64,000 nucleotides of DNA from Alphaproteobacteria bacterium. Lineage in GTDB: Bacteria > Pseudomonadota > Alphaproteobacteria > Rickettsiales > SXRF01. The stretch is from assembly GCA_025360605.1 (NCBI GenBank), contig JANYBV010000038.1, forward strand, positions 262,449 through 326,448. Direction: 5' to 3'. Positions 8,261 to 17,094 of this stretch are shown here, piece after piece. The position numbers and the translations under genes are program-made. Position 1 is the stretch's first letter. Every line of letters starts with the position of its first letter. The notes under the pieces were generated by a model. It did not search any database. It was not told the DNA's origin and saw only the letters and a list, made by a program, of their open reading frames with translations.

Positions 8261-9787
8261 TTATTCCTTGTCGCCCTTATCCTTTGCCGTATCTTTCTTT
8301 TCTTCCGAAGTCGGCAGTGTAACAAACGCCATGTCCTTCTGGCGGGCAATGCGAACCAGCGTGAATTTATGGCCGGCTTTTAACGCCGCTTCGAACGCTT
8401 TTTTCATGTCATCCGCAGACTTGATTGCTGTGCTGTTGATGTCGATGATGACATCGCCCGCCCGCACGCCGCGCTTGGCGGCTTCGGAACTACGCGCCAC
8501 ATCTACTACCGCAACGCCTGTCTGGTTTTCCGTCAGGTTCAGTTCTTCGCGGAGCTTGGTGGTGAGCGGTGATACCTGAATACCCATGACGGTCTCAGCA
8601 TCCGTTTTCTTTTCTTTGGCTTTTTTGTTCGTGTCCTTGTTCGCGTTGTCCGCATCATCCTCATGCTCATCCAGCTCACCCACGGCAATCTGCGCGGTTT
8701 TTGAGGTGTTGCTGCGCCAGAAAGTGATGGCGGCAGACTTGCCGATCTTAGTTTCGGCTACGATGCGCGGCAGGAAGCGCATTTCGGTGATTTCCTTGCC
8801 ATCAAAGTTGGTAATGACATCGCCGGCCTGAATACCTGCTTTATCGGCAGGGCTGCCCTTGCCAACTTCCAGCACCAGTGCGCCCATCGGTTTGCTTAAG
8901 CCTACGCTGTCGGCAACTTCATCGGACACTTCCTGAATCTTGATGCCCAGCCACCCACGGTGGGTTTTACCGAATTGCTTGAGCTGTTCAATGACAGGTT
9001 TGGCCAGCGAGGTCGGGATGGCAAAACCAATGCCGATAGAACCACCGGACGGCGAGAATATGGCGGTGTTGATGCCGATGACTTCGCCTTTAAGATTGAA
9101 TAACGGGCCACCGGAATTGCCACGGTTGATCGGGGCATCGGTCTGGAGGAAATCGTCAAACGGTCCGGCGTTAATACTGCGCTGGCGGGCGGAGATAATA
9201 CCCTGCGTCACCGAGCCACCCAGACCATACGGGTTGCCAATGGCGATCACCCAGTCGCCGACGCGGATGGCATCGGAATCACCGAGCGTCACGAACGGCA
9301 GGTTTTTCTTGGGCTCTACTTTCAGTAACGCCAGATCGGTTTTCTTGTCGCGGCCAACGATTTTGGCTTTGTATTTGGAGTTGTCGCTCAAGGTGACGGT
9401 CACTTCATCAGCATCATCGATCACATGGTTATTGGTGATGATGTAACCGGTGGCATCGATGATAAATCCAGAACCCAGCGAGGTGACTTCCTTATCAGGG
9501 CCGTCATCCTTGCCACCTTTTTGCCCTTTTTTACCAAACTGGTCAAAGAACTGGCGGAAGGGTTCGAATTCAGGGGTATCCGGCAAATCCTGAAAAGGAA
9601 TACCAAAGGCCATGCCACCGTTTTTGACTTTCTGGGTGGTGGACACGTTCACCACGGCGGGAGACAGTTTTTCCACCAGATCGGCGAAGCTGGCAGGGCG
9701 CTCGTTTTGCTGTGCCAGTACGGGGGTTGCGAAAGGAATGACCGATGCGGTCATTGCAAGGCAGATTATCAACGGGAGATGCTTCAT
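8261..9787 (-). CDS. degP: Periplasmic Do-like serine protease/chaperone
   Basis: Envelope quality-control protease of the HtrA family. The 508 residues begin with a signal peptide (about 1-25, ending near VLAQ), then a trypsin-like domain with the triad H121 (TNNHVI), D151 (TDLALL) and S225 (GNSGGPL), PDZ1 (about 280-365) and PDZ2 (about 405-495). A charged linker rich in Asp/Lys lies between the PDZ domains. Its start overlaps the stop of the GNAT gene by 4 bases, so it is the last gene of the hflK-hflC-GNAT-degP operon, a common alphaproteobacterial link between HflKC and DegP. DegP versus DegQ cannot be told from sequence alone. Confidence 0.95.
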   Translation of the reverse strand: MKHLPLIICLAMTASVIPFATPVLAQQNERPASFADLVEKLSPAVVNVSTTQKVKNGGMAFGIPFQDLPDTPEFEPFRQFFDQFGKKGQKGGKDDGPDKEVTSLGSGFIIDATGYIITNNHVIDDADEVTVTLSDNSKYKAKIVGRDKKTDLALLKVEPKKNLPFVTLGDSDAIRVGDWVIAIGNPYGLGGSVTQGIISARQRSINAGPFDDFLQTDAPINRGNSGGPLFNLKGEVIGINTAIFSPSGGSIGIGFAIPTSLAKPVIEQLKQFGKTHRGWLGIKIQEVSDEVADSVGLSKPMGALVLEVGKGSPADKAGIQAGDVITNFDGKEITEMRFLPRIVAETKIGKSAAITFWRSNTSKTAQIAVGELDEHEDDADNANKDTNKKAKEKKTDAETVMGIQVSPLTTKLREELNLTENQTGVAVVDVARSSEAAKRGVRAGDVIIDINSTAIKSADDMKKAFEAALKAGHKFTLVRIARQKDMAFVTLPTSEEKKDTAKDKGDKE

Positions 9788-10275
9788 ACATACCTCTTAA
9801 ACTGTTCTTCTGTTAAACGGTATACCGTCCATTCATCCATAGGTTTGGCACCCAGCGTGCCGTAAAAATCGATTGCCGGTTTATTCCAGTCCAGTACCCA
9901 CCATTCGATGCGTCCGCAATCCCGCTCCTGCGCGATACGCGACATCTCGCTGAAAAAGGCTTTACCGATGCCTTTTCCGCGGTGGCTTGATCTGACAAAC
10001 ACATCCTCAATGTAGAGTCCGGGCTTGGCCAGAAAAGTGGAGTAATTGTGAAAAAATAAACAAAATCCGCAGCACTCGCCACCCTCTTCCGCCAACAACA
10101 CTTCCGCATAGGATTTAGGGCCGAATAACGTGCGTTCAAGAGCTGCTTCGGTGGCCACCACTTCGCCTGCCAGCTGCTCGTACTGTGCCAGTTCTTTAAT
10201 GAGCGAAAGAATCACGGGGACATCATCGGGTGTCGCAAAACGCATGGTAACGCCAACCATAATATCAGTGCTCAT
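9784..10275 (-). CDS. GNAT acetyltransferase, diamine/thialysine acetyltransferase-like
   Basis: A 163-residue GNAT enzyme. The acetyl-CoA loop is visible as RGKGIGKAFF, preceded by YIEDVFVRSSH and followed by EWWVLDWNKPAIDFYGTLGA, the pattern of eukaryote-type diamine (spermidine/spermine or thialysine) N-acetyltransferases. The true substrate is unknown. It lies between hflC (24 bases upstream) and degP (4-base overlap), so it is co-transcribed with the HflKC/DegP genes. Several methionines near the N-terminus make the exact start uncertain; residue 11 begins the conserved fold. Confidence 0.85.
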   Translation of the reverse strand: MSTDIMVGVTMRFATPDDVPVILSLIKELAQYEQLAGEVVATEAALERTLFGPKSYAEVLLAEEGGECCGFCLFFHNYSTFLAKPGLYIEDVFVRSSHRGKGIGKAFFSEMSRIAQERDCGRIEWWVLDWNKPAIDFYGTLGAKPMDEWTVYRLTEEQFKRYV

Positions 10276-10299
10276 ACGGGAAAAAAGAGCCTTAACCAG

Positions 10300-11202
10300 T
10301 TAGCGGACATTCGTACCCGACCCCTTGCCCAGATATTTTAGGAAGTCATTATCGGGCGAAAGCACCAAGATGGTATCTTTGGATGACAGGCTTTTCTTAT
10401 ACGCCTGCATGGAGCGGTAGAACTGGAAGAAATCCTGATCCTGACCGAACGATTCCGCGAAAATGCGGGTGGCGGAACCATCGCCCTCGCCGCGCAGAAT
10501 TTCGGCTTTCTTGCGGGCTTCGGCAAGCAAGATGGTGCGTTCCTTATCGGCTTGGCTGCGGATTTTTTGTGCGTCCTCGGCACCTTGTGCGCGGTACTGG
10601 TTGGCGGCGCGTGTGCGCTCCGTCTGCATGCGCTTATAGATACCCTCGGAGTTGGCCGGTGGCAGGTCAGCACGTTTAATACGCACATCAATGACATCAA
10701 TACCAAAGCCGCCTTCCGCCCCGCCTGCGGTCTTTATCCCTTTGGCCTGATCGTTCACTAAGCCGCGAATCTGCTGCATAAGTTCGGAGCGTTTTTCTGA
10801 AATCACTGCCGATAACGGTACATTACCCAGCGCCTGACGCAAGCTCGACTCAAGGATGGAATTAAGGCGGCTGCGCATGGTGCGTTCGTCGGCGACGCTT
10901 TGCTTGAAGCGTAGCGGGTCGATAATACGGTAGCGCACAAAGGCATTGACCTTAAGGCGTTTCTGGTCGGAAGCGATGACCTCTTTGGTTTCTGCCTCGA
11001 AGTCCAGTAGGCGGTTATCGTAATATTCCACATTCTGGATGAATGGAATTTTGAACTTCAGGCCAGGGGTTTGTTCCACCCGTTCCGGCTTTCCGAATTG
11101 CAATACCAGCGCCTGATTGGTTTGTTCCACCACAAACAGGGAATTAGCAATGATGTACAGCCCCACACATCCGGCAATGAGTCCAGCGCTTAAGCCTTTC
11201 AT
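10300..11202 (-). CDS. hflC: HflC, SPFH-domain modulator of FtsH
   Basis: Inner-membrane SPFH/prohibitin-family protein that forms the HflKC cage around the FtsH protease. 300 residues: one N-terminal membrane segment (about 4-24), the SPFH domain starting near LVLQFGKPERVEQTPG, and a long C-terminal helical region with RTRAANQYRAQGAEDAQ and IRSQADKERT. Overlaps hflK by 4 bases. Confidence 0.96.
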   Translation of the reverse strand: MKGLSAGLIAGCVGLYIIANSLFVVEQTNQALVLQFGKPERVEQTPGLKFKIPFIQNVEYYDNRLLDFEAETKEVIASDQKRLKVNAFVRYRIIDPLRFKQSVADERTMRSRLNSILESSLRQALGNVPLSAVISEKRSELMQQIRGLVNDQAKGIKTAGGAEGGFGIDVIDVRIKRADLPPANSEGIYKRMQTERTRAANQYRAQGAEDAQKIRSQADKERTILLAEARKKAEILRGEGDGSATRIFAESFGQDQDFFQFYRSMQAYKKSLSSKDTILVLSPDNDFLKYLGKGSGTNVR

Positions 11203-12317
11203 TTCGCTGACTCCTCGCTTTTATTCCTCAGTTCGGGAAGCGGCAGGTACGGTAACACGCCATTAGAGCCCTTGCTATCGATGATGACCTTGTTCATGCC
11301 TTGTAAAATTTCTTCCATCGTTTCAAGATACATGCGTTTTTTGGTGACATCACGCGATACCTTGTATTCGTTGTAGACTGCCATAAAACGCGAGGCTTCA
11401 CCCTGCGCGCGGTTGGTCACTTCCTGTTTGTAAGCTTCCGCGTCCAGCACCAGTTTTTGCGCCTCGCCGCGTGCCCTCGGCACGATATCGTTGTGATAGG
11501 CTTCCGCCTGATTACGCGCGGTTTCCATATCCGCCAGAGCGGTCTGCACATCACGCTGCGCATCCAGCACTTCGGCTGGCGGATCGGCTTTCAGCAGGTT
11601 TACGCTGACCACTTCAATGCCGGCGTTATAGGAATTTAAAATATCCTGAATCAGTTTTTTGGTGTCCTGCGCTACCTGCAATTTGCCTTCGGCCAGCACG
11701 GTGGCAATCTGTGATTTGCCGATGACTTCGCGCATGGCGCTTTCGGAGACGGTTTTTACGGTTTCCTCAGGATTGCGGATGTTAAAGAGGAAGTCCGGCG
11801 CGCTGCTGATTTTCCATTGCACTTCAAAATCGATGTCGAGGATGTTTTCATCACCGGTCAGCATCAGGCTTTCATCGACGGTGGACTGATCCACGCCTTT
11901 ACCTGAGTGGGTTGCGCCGGAACGAAAACCGACTTCCACATGGTTAATCGCGGTCACGCGCGGTGTTTCAACCGTTTCAATGGGGTATGGCAGATGGTAA
12001 TTCAGCCCTGAACCTACCGTGCTGTTGTACGCGCCAAAACGCATGACCACGCCCTGTTCGTCGGCTTTCACAAAATAAATACCTGAAGAAAGCCACAAAA
12101 GAACAGCCACAGCGGCTAACAGGGCAAATGTTTTATTATTACCATCGCCGTTATCGGGAAAAAACTGGCGAAACTGATCGATTGTGCGTTTGACGATATC
12201 ATCAAAATCGGGACCTGATGGCGGTTTTCCGCCGCCTGAATTATTGCCGCCGCCGGAACCGCTACTTGGCGGCGAGCCCCAAGGCCCCGTATTATGATCT
12301 TTATCGCCCCAAGGCAT
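11199..12317 (-). CDS. hflK: HflK, SPFH-domain modulator of FtsH
   Basis: Partner of HflC. The 372 residues start with the diagnostic Gly/Pro/Ser-rich cytoplasmic tail (MPWGDKDHNTGPWGSPPS), then one membrane segment (about 64-82, ending before VKADEQGVVMRFG), SPFH domain and coiled-coil region. First gene of the hflK-hflC-GNAT-degP operon. Its 5' side faces a small palindromic inverted repeat shared with the divergent mrp gene. Confidence 0.96.
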   Translation of the reverse strand: MPWGDKDHNTGPWGSPPSSGSGGGNNSGGGKPPSGPDFDDIVKRTIDQFRQFFPDNGDGNNKTFALLAAVAVLLWLSSGIYFVKADEQGVVMRFGAYNSTVGSGLNYHLPYPIETVETPRVTAINHVEVGFRSGATHSGKGVDQSTVDESLMLTGDENILDIDFEVQWKISSAPDFLFNIRNPEETVKTVSESAMREVIGKSQIATVLAEGKLQVAQDTKKLIQDILNSYNAGIEVVSVNLLKADPPAEVLDAQRDVQTALADMETARNQAEAYHNDIVPRARGEAQKLVLDAEAYKQEVTNRAQGEASRFMAVYNEYKVSRDVTKKRMYLETMEEILQGMNKVIIDSKGSNGVLPYLPLPELRNKSEESAK

Positions 12318-12324
12318 AATTTTC

Positions 12325-12470
12325 CCTTGTTACCCGCGTTCATTGCGGGGTCTGGTATTTTACATTCACTACGTCTATATAGTAGTAAAATATATTCTAT
12401 TTCAAGTAATATGCTCACATACCATGCATAATTATCATCAGACCCCGCAATGAACGCGGGGTGACAGGAA
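12325..12470. repeat. Inverted pair of a GC-rich palindromic repeat
   Basis: Two near-identical copies in opposite orientation flank about 84 A/T-rich bases between divergent hflK and mrp. The right copy (12439-12462) is CAGACCCCGCAATGAACGCG followed by GGGT; the left copy (12332-12354) is its reverse complement with one base deleted. Each copy is itself a hairpin (CCCCGC ... GCGGGG). The similarity extends a few bases outward (ccTGTcAC). This resembles the short dispersed palindromic elements seen in many proteobacterial intergenic regions. No target-site duplication is obvious. I saw no other copy in this window. Confidence 0.75.
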
Positions 12471-12474
12471 ACAC

Positions 12475-13554
12475 ATGTCGAACATCACATCAGAAACCAT
12501 TAAAAATTCTCTCAGGCATATCATCGACCGCGACAGTGGTGCCGACGTTGTCTCATCGGGGTTAATTTCCGGTATTGTTGTGCGCGCCGGAGAGGCGGGC
12601 GCGAAGGTGGGATTCGTCATCACCATTGACCCGAAAGACAAGGACGGCAAAGCCTATCTGCGCAAGGCGTGCGAAGATCAGGTGCGATTATTAGCAGGTG
12701 TTGAATCCGTCACCGCAGTGCTGACGGCGCAAAACAGTGAACCTATTCCCCCTAAACCCGAGTCGGGGTATGCACAACCGCGCGAACGTGCGGTGTGGAA
12801 CGTCACACCGGTAGAGGGCGTTAAAAAAGTGATTGCCGTGGCCTCGGGAAAAGGAGGGGTTGGTAAATCAACCACTGCGGTTAATCTGGCGTTGGCATTA
12901 ACGCAAAAGGGGTTGCGGGTGGGATTGTTAGATGCTGATATTTACGGCCCTTCTCTGCCGCGAATGTTGGGTTTAACTGAACATAGCGGCAAACCGCCTG
13001 CGATTGTCGACGGCAAGATGATTCCGCCGGTGAATCACGGCATTCAGTGCATGTCGATGGGATTCATCACCGGTGAGGAAGCCGCGATTTTGCGTGGGCC
13101 GATGATCAGTAAAACGCTGCACCAGCTGTTGCGTTTCTCGCGCTGGGATAATGTTGATGTGCTGCTGGTGGATATGCCTCCGGGGACGGGTGATATCCAT
13201 TTAAGCATGGTGCAGCAGGTGCCGCTGGCGGGAGCTGTGATTGTGACCACGCCGCAGGAAGTGGCGCTGATGGATGCGCGCAAGGCGCTTAAGATGTTTG
13301 AAAAAGTGGGTGTGGCTGTATTGGGAGTAGTGGAAAATATGAGCTACTTTACCGATGCTGCCGGCAATTCCATTCCACTCTTCGGTGAAGGCGGTGGCCA
13401 GCGGCTTGCCGATGAAATGGACGTACCTTTCCTTGGCAACGTTCCTATCGACATGGCGATCCGTGAGGCCAGCGATAACGGAACATTCTATAAAGGCATG
13501 TGTGCCGTTAGCTACAAGCAGATCAGTGAGCGGCTGCTGGCGGCGGTGCGCTAA
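12475..13554 (+). CDS. mrp: Mrp/ApbC-family iron-sulfur carrier ATPase
   Basis: P-loop ATPase of the Mrp/NBP35 family, believed to carry Fe-S clusters. 359 residues: N-terminal DUF59/MIP18-like domain (about 5-85), linker, then the deviant Walker A SGKGGVGKST (124-133), LDADIYGPSLPRMLG and VDMPPGTGD. The CxxC usually found after ENMSYF is missing: the stretch reads ENMSYFTDAAGNSIPLFG, which is also common in alphaproteobacterial Mrp. Its last 32 bases overlap the end of the convergent acyltransferase gene. Confidence 0.93.
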   Translation: MSNITSETIKNSLRHIIDRDSGADVVSSGLISGIVVRAGEAGAKVGFVITIDPKDKDGKAYLRKACEDQVRLLAGVESVTAVLTAQNSEPIPPKPESGYAQPRERAVWNVTPVEGVKKVIAVASGKGGVGKSTTAVNLALALTQKGLRVGLLDADIYGPSLPRMLGLTEHSGKPPAIVDGKMIPPVNHGIQCMSMGFITGEEAAILRGPMISKTLHQLLRFSRWDNVDVLLVDMPPGTGDIHLSMVQQVPLAGAVIVTTPQEVALMDARKALKMFEKVGVAVLGVVENMSYFTDAAGNSIPLFGEGGGQRLADEMDVPFLGNVPIDMAIREASDNGTFYKGMCAVSYKQISERLLAAVR

Positions 13555-15463
13555 AGTAACCGGCGATCGCGTTAATCAGGTATTCGGAGGCTTGTGGTGT
13601 GAGGTGTTGCTCATCAAAATTAGCAATGCTACCCGGCTCATCACTTACTCTGGTCAGGCACCCATTTTTATTACAAAGTTTGTGATAAATTGAAATGTAA
13701 TCAACACCTAGATCTTTAGCTATTTTTTGCATTTTCTGATCTAAAAAAGGAAGTCTTGGGTCTATGCCAAAACGCATATATTGCGGAGGCATAGAGTGTT
13801 TGGGGTTAAGCTTCCAATACCGGAACAATAGATTTGGTAAACTGTCTACCCATAATGGCGAGGGGCCCATGATAGTTATATGAGCTATCTTTAATTTTTT
13901 GAGCACTGCAATAGTATTTTTAAGTTTGCTAAAATCGTAATGGTAGTCCCACCGAGCATTTAAAATGACATAATCCGGCTTAATGAAGCTAATTTCTCTA
14001 ACAATTACATTATTTAATGTTTCGCAGTAGGGGCGCTCTTGAAATTCATAGTTCAAAAATGGAGGACAGAGTTCTGCTGTAAACTCAGAAGTTGAAAGAG
14101 GATATTTTTCTCCCAACCGTTTAAGCCCGTAATATAGCATAGCCGCACGCGAATCCCCCCAGAGGACAAGTGATATTTTTTTTGAAACATCAATACATTC
14201 TGGTGGAAAGGTAGATGCGTTTTCTAAACGACTATTGTTTCGGAAACATCCTCTTGGGCCCCACTTATCGGTAAAGCTATAATGCGGTACTGTGATATAG
14301 CTGATAATACTAGGAAATCGAGAAGGGAAACCACTTTGGTAGTGAATAGTATATCCCGCTACCCCTGTGACGAGCATCAGCTGGCACAGCATGGCTACCT
14401 TGATGCGGCTAGGAGGGCCAAAAGATAATGGCTTTTCGATAAAATAATAGGTGAGCCAAGCCAGCACCATGCCTGCAAAAATTGCGGCAATCCGTAGTAA
14501 TTCTGTTGGCGGGGTAATCGTAAACATATGGAGGTAGGACAATATCGGCCAGTGCCATAGGTAGAGGGGGTAGCTGATGATGCCAATAGCTACCATGAAG
14601 CGATTGGATAAAATGATTCGGTTCACGGCTGCGAGCGGTCCGGCATGAATCAGGAGTATAGCGCCTATAACTGCGAACAGGCATTGCCATAGTGGAAATA
14701 CGCTCTCGTCATAACTGCTGAGCATGGCGCAGGCAATACCGGCAAGGCCGATAATGGATGACAGATCACGTACCCATGGCAGCGTTTTGTCATTGTCATT
14801 CGTATGCGCATTAACGGAGGAGTACGCAAGCAGGCTTCCTCCCAGCAACTCCCAAAAACGTGCGAGCGGCGAATAAAACGTGCCCACCGGATCGGTGGCA
14901 CCATGGATGACGGCCATAAAAAAGGATAATGCCGTGAGTCCGAGCAGGAAGGGAAGCGCAAGGAAGCGTTTCCGGAAAGAAAGATAAACGAAAAGCGGAA
15001 ACAGCAGGTAAAACTGTTCTTCAATGCCAAGGCTCCACAGATGCAATAACGGCTTGCTAATCGATGCAGCATCAAAATAACCGGCCTCGCGCCACAGTAT
15101 CAGGTTTGAGGAAAAGGTGGCGGCCCCGACGATATGCTTGCCCAGTTCTTTATATTCTCTGGGTAATAATATGATCCAGCCAGCTATTAGGCAGGTTGTA
15201 AGCATCACTAGTAAGGCGGGAAATATACGGCACACACGCCGCGCATAAAACTCCGAAAAGCGGAACGTGTTTTGCTGCAGGCTGGTGTAGATGATGCTGG
15301 AGATCAGGTAACCTGAAATGACAAAGAATATGTCAACGCCAACAAACCCGCCGCGTACCCATTCGGGAAAGGCATGAAAGGCAACTACCGACAGAATGGC
15401 AACCGCCCGCAAGCCGTCAATATCTCGGCGGTAATGCGGATGGCTTAAGCGTCTGCTACCCAT
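13523..15463 (-). CDS. Acyltransferase-3 / SGNH hydrolase fusion (OafA-like)
   Basis: Membrane O-acetyltransferase that probably acetylates a cell-surface polysaccharide. 646 residues: YRRDIDGLRAVAIL at the start with catalytic-type H30, FVGVDIFFVISGYLI, about ten membrane segments to residue 375, then a periplasmic SGNH esterase-like domain with GDSRA (436-440) and a FDEQHLT near the C-terminus. The SGNH half (13,560-14,330) is strikingly A+T-rich compared with the membrane half and the neighbours, suggesting a recently exchanged domain. It starts 3 bases after the hpd stop, so it is co-transcribed with hpd although no functional link is obvious. Target glycan unknown. Confidence 0.9.
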   Translation of the reverse strand: MGSRRLSHPHYRRDIDGLRAVAILSVVAFHAFPEWVRGGFVGVDIFFVISGYLISSIIYTSLQQNTFRFSEFYARRVCRIFPALLVMLTTCLIAGWIILLPREYKELGKHIVGAATFSSNLILWREAGYFDAASISKPLLHLWSLGIEEQFYLLFPLFVYLSFRKRFLALPFLLGLTALSFFMAVIHGATDPVGTFYSPLARFWELLGGSLLAYSSVNAHTNDNDKTLPWVRDLSSIIGLAGIACAMLSSYDESVFPLWQCLFAVIGAILLIHAGPLAAVNRIILSNRFMVAIGIISYPLYLWHWPILSYLHMFTITPPTELLRIAAIFAGMVLAWLTYYFIEKPLSFGPPSRIKVAMLCQLMLVTGVAGYTIHYQSGFPSRFPSIISYITVPHYSFTDKWGPRGCFRNNSRLENASTFPPECIDVSKKISLVLWGDSRAAMLYYGLKRLGEKYPLSTSEFTAELCPPFLNYEFQERPYCETLNNVIVREISFIKPDYVILNARWDYHYDFSKLKNTIAVLKKLKIAHITIMGPSPLWVDSLPNLLFRYWKLNPKHSMPPQYMRFGIDPRLPFLDQKMQKIAKDLGVDYISIYHKLCNKNGCLTRVSDEPGSIANFDEQHLTPQASEYLINAIAGYFSAPPPAAAH

Positions 15464-15466
15464 TCG

Positions 15467-16579
15467 CTAGGATTTCAGCACGCCGCGTTTAACCTGATCT
15501 TCTTCAATAGAAACGAACAAGGCGCGGAAATTGCCTTCGCCGAATCCTTCATCCCCTTTGCGCTGGATAATTTCGTAAAAGATCGGGCCAATAACCGTGG
15601 CGGTAAAGATTTGTAGCAATATGCCGCCGTCATGTTTGCCGGCAGCGGATTCCGGAGCGCCGTCAATCAGGATGCCGTTTTTCTGCAACCGCGCCACATC
15701 TTCGCCGTGGCCAGACAGGCGTGAATCTACCTTATCGTAGTAGGTGGCAGGCGGCGGGGCCATGAAACGGATATCTTTGTTTTTAAGCGTTTCCACGGTT
15801 GCGTAGATATCGTAGGTGGACAGGGCTATATGCTGGATGCCCTCGCCTTTATACTCGCGTAAATATTCCTCAATCTGCGATTTGTCGTCGCTGGATTCGT
15901 TGATCGGGATGCGGATTTTGCCGCACGGGCTGGTCATGGCCTTGCTTTTGAGTCCGGTCAGTTTTCCTTCGATATCGAAGTAGCGGATTTCGCGGAAATT
16001 AAATAGGCGCTGGTAAAAATCCGCCCATTCCGCCATGCGCCCACGATAGACGTTATGGGTTAGGTGGTCGATGTTGGTTAGCCCGACTCCTTTAGGGTGC
16101 TGGTCGACGCCTTCAAGCGGGACAAAATCGACATCGTAGATTGAACCAAAGTGATTATTCTGGCCATAACGGTCCACAAGGTACAGCAGGCTGCCGCCGA
16201 TGCCGCGGATGGCAGGAATAGCCAGTTCCATCGGCCCGACCTTGGAGGCGACGATTTCCGCTCCCAGTGACTGGGCACGTTTGATGGCAGCGGCGGCATC
16301 ATGGACGCGAAAAGCCATGGCGTTGGCCGAAAGTCCGTGCGCGTTATAAAATCCGGCGGCGTGTGACTCTTTTTCAGCGTTCAGGATGAAATTGATATCA
16401 CCCTGCCGCCACAGATAGACGTTTTTGGAACGGTGCTTGGCGATTTTGGTAAAGCCTAGCTGGGTAAACAATTTTTCCAGCGGAGCTGGATCCACGGCGG
16501 CGTATTCTACGAATTCAAAGCCGTCTGTTCCCATCGGGTTGATGGACGGATCGTAGGCAGGAGAGAGAGATGCGGTCAT
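15467..16579 (-). CDS. hpd: 4-hydroxyphenylpyruvate dioxygenase
   Basis: Fe(II) dioxygenase converting 4-hydroxyphenylpyruvate to homogentisate in tyrosine breakdown. 370 residues with two glyoxalase-like halves; the iron ligands are H172 (DHLTHNV), H250 (GIQHIAL) and E336 (FYEIIQRKG), and the C-terminal GFGEGNFRALF is present. Lies in a GNAT-hpd-acyltransferase operon divergent from phhA; the next enzymes (hmgA, fahA, maiA) are about 10 kb away. Confidence 0.97.
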   Translation of the reverse strand: MTASLSPAYDPSINPMGTDGFEFVEYAAVDPAPLEKLFTQLGFTKIAKHRSKNVYLWRQGDINFILNAEKESHAAGFYNAHGLSANAMAFRVHDAAAAIKRAQSLGAEIVASKVGPMELAIPAIRGIGGSLLYLVDRYGQNNHFGSIYDVDFVPLEGVDQHPKGVGLTNIDHLTHNVYRGRMAEWADFYQRLFNFREIRYFDIEGKLTGLKSKAMTSPCGKIRIPINESSDDKSQIEEYLREYKGEGIQHIALSTYDIYATVETLKNKDIRFMAPPPATYYDKVDSRLSGHGEDVARLQKNGILIDGAPESAAGKHDGGILLQIFTATVIGPIFYEIIQRKGDEGFGEGNFRALFVSIEEDQVKRGVLKS

Positions 16580-16581
16580 AA

Positions 16582-17034
16582 CTATGCCAGTTCTTTGGTG
16601 AAATGATAGCCGAGTATACGATAGCCTTCGCGAAAATAAAAGCGGTGTGCGCTGTAGGCGGTGTTATAGCTGTCGAGTCCGGCCATGGTGCAGCCCAAAC
16701 GCTTGCCTTCTTTTTCCACCCACGTCACCATCTTCTGGCCGATGCCCTTGCTTCGGATGGCAGGGTCGACGACCACATTATCCAGATCGATATAATGCCC
16801 GCACCAGAAACGGTAGCCTTCCCAGAAGCCGGTTAACCCCACCAGTTTTCCATTTTGATAGGCGGCCACGCAGCGGTAGCCGCGCGGCAGCATCTGTGCC
16901 AGCAGTTCGCCAAAGCGCTTTTTTGTCATCTCCTTATTGAGTGTTTTAATCAGCGGGTACATGGACTGGTAATCGGCTTTGGAGGTAAGTTCCCGAATGA
17001 TAACGGAAGCAGTGGTTTTTTTTGTCTCGCGCAT
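16582..17034 (-). CDS. GNAT-family acetyltransferase upstream of hpd
   Basis: A 150-residue GNAT protein with the acetyl-CoA loop in VVVDPAIRSKGIGQKMV and a downstream RFYFREGYR strand. Substrate unknown. Its stop is 2 bases before the hpd start, so it is first in the hpd operon and divergent from phhA (60-base gap). A role linked to aromatic amino acid catabolism is possible but only inferred from position. Confidence 0.85.
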   Translation of the reverse strand: MRETKKTTASVIIRELTSKADYQSMYPLIKTLNKEMTKKRFGELLAQMLPRGYRCVAAYQNGKLVGLTGFWEGYRFWCGHYIDLDNVVVDPAIRSKGIGQKMVTWVEKEGKRLGCTMAGLDSYNTAYSAHRFYFREGYRILGYHFTKELA

Positions 17035-17094
17035 GGTTTTTTTATCGTAAGCTGTTATACTGGTTAAAAGAATCAGTCAGACTAAGGAGTTGCT

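Noticed and set aside
12116-12418. Open frame across the hflK 5' end and the palindromic repeat
   Set aside because: It is out of frame with hflK, runs through the repeat, and has no recognisable protein features.
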